Below, one piece after another: positions 58,845 through 64,000 of a DNA stretch of 64,000 nucleotides. Every line of letters begins with the position of its first letter. The stretch's first letter is position 1. This DNA comes from Acephala macrosclerotiorum (Eukaryota; Ascomycota; Leotiomycetes; Helotiales; Mollisiaceae). The stretch is from positions 310,001-374,000 of the forward strand of contig MU119206.1 of assembly GCA_014904845.1 (NCBI GenBank). The letters are read 5' to 3'. The position numbers and the translations under genes were made by a program. The notes beneath the pieces were generated by a model. The model was not told where the DNA came from. It saw only the letters and a list, made by a program, of their open reading frames with translations, and searched no databases.

Positions 58845-61649
58845 CTACTGAGCGGCCTCGCCTGTCACAACAGCAGCCTCGGCTTCACCGTTCTCCATGC
58901 CAGCCGCGGGAAGCTCCTCAACTTTCTCCTCGACCATTTCTGTGACAGCCGCGGCGCCGTCTCCGCCTTTCTCCTCGGTTGGAGCTAGCGGGAAAACTAT
59001 GGCATCCGCGTTACTCTCTTCTCGGCCAAATACATAATCCCCCAAAGCCTTGTAGGAGACTTCCAGGTCATCATTGACGATGACCTTATCATGGAAGCCT
59101 GTCAGCTTCGACTGCTCGATCTCCTTCTTCGCTATTTCAAGTCGTTGTTGGATCTTCTCAGCTTCATCCGAGCCTCGCCTTTGAAGGCGTTGCTCGAGTG
59201 TTGGAATGTCTGGTGGGGCAAGGAAGATGAATCGAGCAGCATATCCTTGGGCTTTGAGTTGTTGGATGCCCTGTGTAGTTGTGAGTACAGGAAAAGGTAC
59301 AGCAAAGATAATAACTTACGTGATAGTCCATCTCCATGACCGGGATCTTACCTTGCGCAATGATGCCCTCAACCACTTTCTTGCTCGTACCATAATCATT
59401 GCCGTTGAAGTTATTAAACTCCAAGAACTGATCACCATCACGCATAATGTCGTACTCCACCTTCGTGATGAAGTAATAGTGCTGACCATGGACTTCACCT
59501 TCGCGGGGTGGCCGTGTAGTGTGGGAAGCCTTTCTACCGAAGACCTTTGGGTGCTTGTCCAACAACATCTTAAGCAGCGTACCCTTGCCAACACCGCTTG
59601 GACCTGAGATGACAATCGGACGTCGATCTGCTGGGGTGATGGTATCGGTATCCATAGCTTCTGGTTCTCCTTCGATGGTTGCGACAGGTTCTTCAGGTTT
59701 GGGATCGTCTTTGAAGATGTCGTCGATCTTTTCGGAACTCTCGATTTTATCGAAGGCGATGAGTTTGCTTGTTGTTGCGATTCGGAGTGCTCGCCAGCTC
59801 TTGCTAGCCTTAGCTTCGATGTGTGGTTGCTTTGCCTCTTTGTCTTTAGCGCGGTCAATATCAAAGTCGTCGTCCAGAATCCCGGCCTCGTAGGTCTTTA
59901 CCGATGGGACTGAGTACCTCGAGCTATCTTTCAGCCTGTCAAGATTGCTACGACCATCGCCTTCTGAGAGAAACTTCAAGTCTAATGTTCCTCCAGAGTT
60001 GAGCTTGACCCGTTTGCTGGTAGTTCTCCGGGCTGCAGATTTTGCCGAGGCGTAGTCCTCTGGCGCAACGGCAGGTCGAGCTATTGAAGGGCAATTTTCA
60101 ACTTTCCAACGAGCCCAGTTCTTATCTCTAGAAAGAACAGTTTCTATCATGCGAAGGAAGAAGGGACCTTCGTATCCTTGCTTCAAGTACTCTGCGACAG
60201 CGACTTTCGTTTCAATCGCCCATTTCGTCTGATAGCTGTTAGTGAATGCAGTCTAATAATTTGGAGATAGTGAAGAGAAAGATGTCATGTACTCACGTCT
60301 TCTTCACTCAAAGTCCATTCAGCGTACATAACGGACTTGTTTGCATTATCAGGAAGTGAGGCTTTAGAGAGCTTTTCCTTTGCTTTGGCGCTGAGATGCA
60401 ATAGGAACTCTAGGATGATAAGAACTTGGACTAGTATATTCCTTCGAAATGATAGATCGCTAATCTGCACGAGTTTTGTTAATAGAGTTCGTTACTGTGA
60501 GATATATCATGATCATACCTCTAACTCGAACAGATCCGGGCTTGTCAGGTACTTGGGATTGTATGCATCAGACAAGTCCTCGCCCCCCTGACTTCGCTTC
60601 CGCTTCGTACCCTTCTTACTTTCTTCGGCAATCTTCGTAGGACGTCCAGAATTTTCTGCTTGCACCGACTTGAACACGGCCATCGTAGCTTTGAGTCCAG
60701 ACTTGAAGCTTGCAAAGTACTCGGGGTGTTTTGTGTCAAACAGTCTCTTGGGCTGGCTGAAGTTTTGCTGTAAGGCCCAGAAGATGGGATATAATTCGTC
60801 CGAAGGCATCGGTTTCTCGGGTTTGGAAAACGTCACACCTTTGGTACCAGCACCTGGCTCCTCAGACAGCCTTCTGCTAGTTACATTCGCGACCTTCGCT
60901 TCTGGTATTGGGGGCTTCAGGCTGGCATCTGAGTCCACGTCCATCGTGGTAGGCGTAGCCTCCTTAGGAGGTAGTTGCTCGAAGGCTGTAACATTCTCTG
61001 TATGATATTCGCCGCGCAGATTGACCGAACTTCTATCTCCCAAAGGGAAGCTCTGGAACAAGAATATAAACACTCGTCCACAAAATGCCGTATCTTCAGC
61101 GCGAGAAAGTCGTCGGAGCAATTCGTTGCAGCTTCTCAGGATGACCAAGTTCTTCGATTGGAAATGCTTGGCCGTAATCCGTTCTCTCCTTGACTCTAAG
61201 TAATCAAAAATCTTCCGGCATCCTGCAAGAGTCTGGCTATCGAGGAGTTCCTCCACAAGCCAGAACAAGAGCCCAGATTCGGTATGCTCGTCATCGGAGA
61301 GGATCGATATGATGTCAAAAAGATTCCATAATTTCACAAAGGCGGGGGAATCAATAGATGTAGTGGCCTATGGGAGGTCAGATATGTATTCGCGTTTTCG
61401 TACTGATGTTGGTCTCACCAGTAGGTTGTAGAATATGGGTCGTATCGCTGTCTCGATGACATGCTTCTTGAAATCGGCAGAAGTCGTGGAGGGAAAGATG
61501 GAAAGGACTCGCTCGAAAGATTCCGCGAGGTCGGTTTTATTCAATGGAGGATCGATCGTGTCCGTCTGCTTGACCTCGTGCGCCTTCTCCAGCATCTCCT
61601 CCATCAGCCCCCGAAATCTATCAACTGCTTGGACATCGTGGCCTTCCAT
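58845..61649 (-). CDS. THO complex subunit Hpr1/THOC1 fused to guanylate kinase, 5 exons
   Basis: Exons 61649-61419, 61367-60519, 60464-60297, 60228-59320 and 59270-58845, all phase 0, give 860 residues. Residues 1 to about 590 match THOC1/Hpr1, a THO subunit coupling transcription to mRNA export: AFCGRVFIFLFQSFPLGDRS, ISDLSFRRNILVQVLIILEF, WARWKVENCP and SWRALRIATTSKLIAFDKI. After an acidic linker, a complete guanylate kinase follows from about 618: P-loop GPSGVGKG at 625-632, SHTTRPPREGEVHGQHYYF (GMP site), EFNNFNGNDYGTSKK, and RLQRRGSDEAEKIQQRL (lid). Guanylate kinase makes GDP from GMP and ATP. Exon 4 crosses the junction as one open frame with no stop or good splice site. A Met at residue 608 (ATG at 59655, good context) is where a stand-alone kinase would start. 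A Glu/Ala-rich tail ends the protein. Confidence 0.88.
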
Positions 61650-61934
61650 GACTGCCGTTGAGCGCAATTCATGCGCAATGTAGAGTTCGGCGACCGTCGA
61701 GAGGTAATAGAAGTGAGGTTGCGCTTTGTTGAAAGGTGACTGTTCGCGTGCTGCCTTTCATGGACCTTGACATCGCGACGTATAATGGCAAGGCCGTTGT
61801 TGCATTAGCGCAATTTTGAGCTCAGAGCTTAAATTTTTACCAACACGTGACCTCGAATCGCGTCGCATGAACCAGGTGAATAAGTCGAGACTTCACAAGG
61901 CGCGCTACACACCCGGTGGCACATTACAACTACA
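61650..61934. promoter_or_regulatory. Shared divergent promoter of the THOC1-GUK gene and Aquarius
   Basis: The two ATG codons are 285 bases apart, head to head, so the transcripts share this control region. A coding-like frame continues upstream of the THOC1 ATG without another start. No specific factor site was recognised. Confidence 0.45.
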
Positions 61935-64000
61935 ATGGCGCCGAGGACGAGAGTCAAGGAGGCAGCGAATCCTGAAGTGGAAGATGCCAGGCCAACAGTC
62001 GCGGATATGGAAGGCGACGAAGGCTTTGCGCAACTTGCCAAAACGCATTGGTTGAAGACGAAGAAATCCACGAAGGTCAAAGTCAAGCAAGATATTTTGA
62101 AGAACGAAATATGGGATGTCCTTGAGAAGGATGGATTTCCATTCAAGTCTCTCTTGGTCTTGGAGAATTTGCAGATCCTCGAAAGGTGCGACCACTCCTG
62201 GTGCATTCTCCAGTCTTTGCTAACCTCAACTATAGCTATTTATGGCCAGGCTTCTCCGAAGATTCGTCGAACATTCATATTCTGCTGATTGTTTTGGTTG
62301 CGCATGTCAAGACAAGGGAGCATCTGCCAGTATGGGGTAAGTGTTATTCGGCCATACAGTGTTTAGCTATTACTAACAAAAAGCAGACATCTTCACAGAC
62401 AATCCAGCCGAGTTTTCTGCTTTATTCCGCCGAGTACTGTCGATGACACTAGATACGACATTGTCTCCTACCATTCGAACATACCTCCTTTGTTTCATAA
62501 TCACATCATTCCAGTCGCTGGATAGCGGGATAGTGAGGAAAGAGTGTGCTCCTCTAGTGTCTATCTCCATATGGCATAACATGTCGACGGAGAAGAAGCG
62601 AGAGCGGAAGCTTGATCAAAGTGTTCAATTAAGGAAAGCATGGAGGGCAGCAGCGAAACGTTACGACGCCGCTGACGAAGAAACGAAACCTCGGCTTCGA
62701 TTCGAGCGGTCCTGGTTATTTACTTTGGCTCTGGATTTCTTGAATCAGCTCTATAATGAAAAGAGCAAGTCTGGCAAGTTCTCGTCCTATAATTTGATTT
62801 TTGCGGTCTAACGAGGTATCAGAAAACATCCGATATTGCGAACGCTTTATTGAGTTCCTATCTGATTTGCAAAGTCAATTACCTACCAGGAGATATGTCA
62901 ACACGCTTCTCCAAGACCTAAACATTTTATCTGCCATCAGATTGTCTCCGGCATTCAACGATGAGGACAATAGTCTGCTGAGAGACCTCTATGCATTGCT
63001 CAAGCATTATACATACTTTTCTATCGACGACCACACCGGCATTCAGCACACCCGAACTGAAGCATATGAAAAACATTGTGCTATTCTTGCTGCATTGCAA
63101 AGAACTGCGTTAAAACACTTCAAGGAGAAATTGACCATCCTCGCGTTGTCGAACTACGGCTCCATTGACAAGCGCTCAGAGCTTGAGGGGCATCTAGAGC
63201 CGCTCACCGATGAAGAAGTCATCCAGCTTTGTGAACTCCTTGAATTCCGCACATCATATCCCTCCTCAACTCATATAGTGGCAGATCGAAAATTCCTCAC
63301 AGAAGTCTTACTCTCAGGCCACGAGAAGCGTAAGACCTTCCAGGAAACTACCCGTGATCTTAGCATATTACCGACAGAACTCACCCTCTTTGAGCCGACA
63401 CTCTTGAGAAATGACAACTATAATGGTTCGGAGCCTCTTGCAATTCCTAAGTTGAATCTCCAATACCTCACAGTTGGAGACTTCCTGTGGAGGTCGTTCA
63501 TTCTACACCGCTGTGAATCATTTTATGAGATTAGAAATCACGTCGAAGATGTTATTAAGAGATTAAGACCGTCGACAAATCGAGCAGGCCATACCAACTT
63601 TGACGGATACTCCAGAATGGCACTGCCTATAAGCAAGCCCTCGTAAGTATTTCAAACCTTTCTTCGACTTGAAACTAATTATGGCATAGGATATTGGAAG
63701 TGGTGCCACCTCTAGTTGGCAGTGACAAGCCTTCGGCTGTCCGCGCAGAGATAGCTTTAGATGTCAGCCGCCTAGCTGATAACGTGAGACAAGAATGGGA
63801 AACACTCCGGCCTGATGATGTTGTTTTCCTGCTAGCAGTCCAAGGCCCCGATGATTCAAAGATGATCACAAACGGCGGCGAAACACCCTCTGATGCACAG
63901 AAGATTGGTTTGAAATACCTTCGAGCAGCTGAGGTTACCCAAGTACTGGATGAGAAGGGACGCTCGCTACGAGACCAAGATAGACAGAATGGCTATGGTC
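61935..64000 (+). CDS. cwf11: Aquarius/Cwf11 intron-binding spliceosomal helicase, N-terminal part (cut by window end)
   Basis: Aquarius (IBP160 in humans, Cwf11 in fission yeast) is an SF1 RNA helicase that binds the intron upstream of the branch point in the spliceosome. Only the N-terminal 623 residues are in the window, namely the helical ARM-like scaffold; the helicase core lies beyond. Exons are 61935-62185, 62236-62336, 62387-62773, 62823-63642 and 63690 onward. Recognition rests on SYLWPGFSEDSSNIHILLIV, VWDIFTDNPAEFSALFRRVL, CERFIEFLSDLQSQLPTRRY and VGDFLWRSFILHRCESFYEI, in the order known for the family. Intron 3 has a GC donor with otherwise perfect consensus (CTG|GCAAGT) and a CTAAC branch point, and is 49 bases long. 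No stop is met before the window ends. Confidence 0.93.

Noticed and set aside
59164..59655. Guanylate kinase as a separate gene starting at the internal ATG
   Set aside because: Possible as an extra product, but the reading frame is open upstream into THOC1 and no terminator or promoter gap separates them, so the fusion is the primary model.

Overview
The window is nuclear DNA of a filamentous ascomycete (Pezizomycotina), probably Leotiomycetes. The class is inferred from overall protein character and is not proven. The reasons are protein genes cut by many short introns of about 47-100 bases with GTAAGT-like donors and CTAAC-type branch points, 1-8 kb gene-free gaps, and recognisable fungal housekeeping genes. 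I rebuilt exon joins by eye so that reading frames and family motifs run through them. Sixteen multi-domain or well-supported genes are present, plus a few weak candidates. No tRNA, rRNA, CRISPR array or intact transposon was recognised.

Layout. 0.7-3.1 kb: hypothetical protein with a C-terminal membrane anchor (-). 4.4-9.0 kb: DNA polymerase alpha catalytic subunit POL1 (-), divergent from a mitochondrial PPR protein (9.3-11.3 kb, +). 11.8-17.0 kb: large hypothetical protein with a three-copy 132-bp coding repeat (-). 17.6-18.8 kb: RRM/RG-rich RNA-binding protein (+). 20.4-23.3 kb: YAK1 kinase (-). 25.3-28.9 kb: intronless Rad26/CSB SNF2 ATPase (+). 29.9-30.9 kb: F-box-like protein (+). 32.5-37.5 kb: translation factor eIF4G (-). 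37.5-45.5 kb: an 8-kb gene-poor stretch with decayed-looking ORFs. 45.5-47.5 kb: RING-LON E3 ligase of the CrgA/LONRF type (-). 49.9-51.3 kb: PuuE-type polysaccharide deacetylase (-). 53.4-55.2 kb: second F-box-like protein (+), behind a duplicated leader. 55.7-56.5 kb: deaminase with a signal peptide (-), divergent from an Old Yellow Enzyme (57.2-58.6 kb, +). 58.8-61.6 kb: THO complex subunit Hpr1/THOC1 fused in frame to guanylate kinase (-), divergent from the spliceosomal helicase Aquarius/Cwf11 (61.9 kb to the window end, +, cut off).

The genes are mostly core machinery: replication, transcription-coupled repair, splicing, mRNA export, translation and stress kinase signalling. A smaller accessory metabolic set (deacetylase, deaminase, Old Yellow Enzyme, F-box-like genes) lies among them. 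The most notable observations are the THOC1-guanylate kinase fusion ORF, a sharp C-rich to G-rich strand-composition switch inside four accessory genes, and an apparent excess of GC-AG introns.
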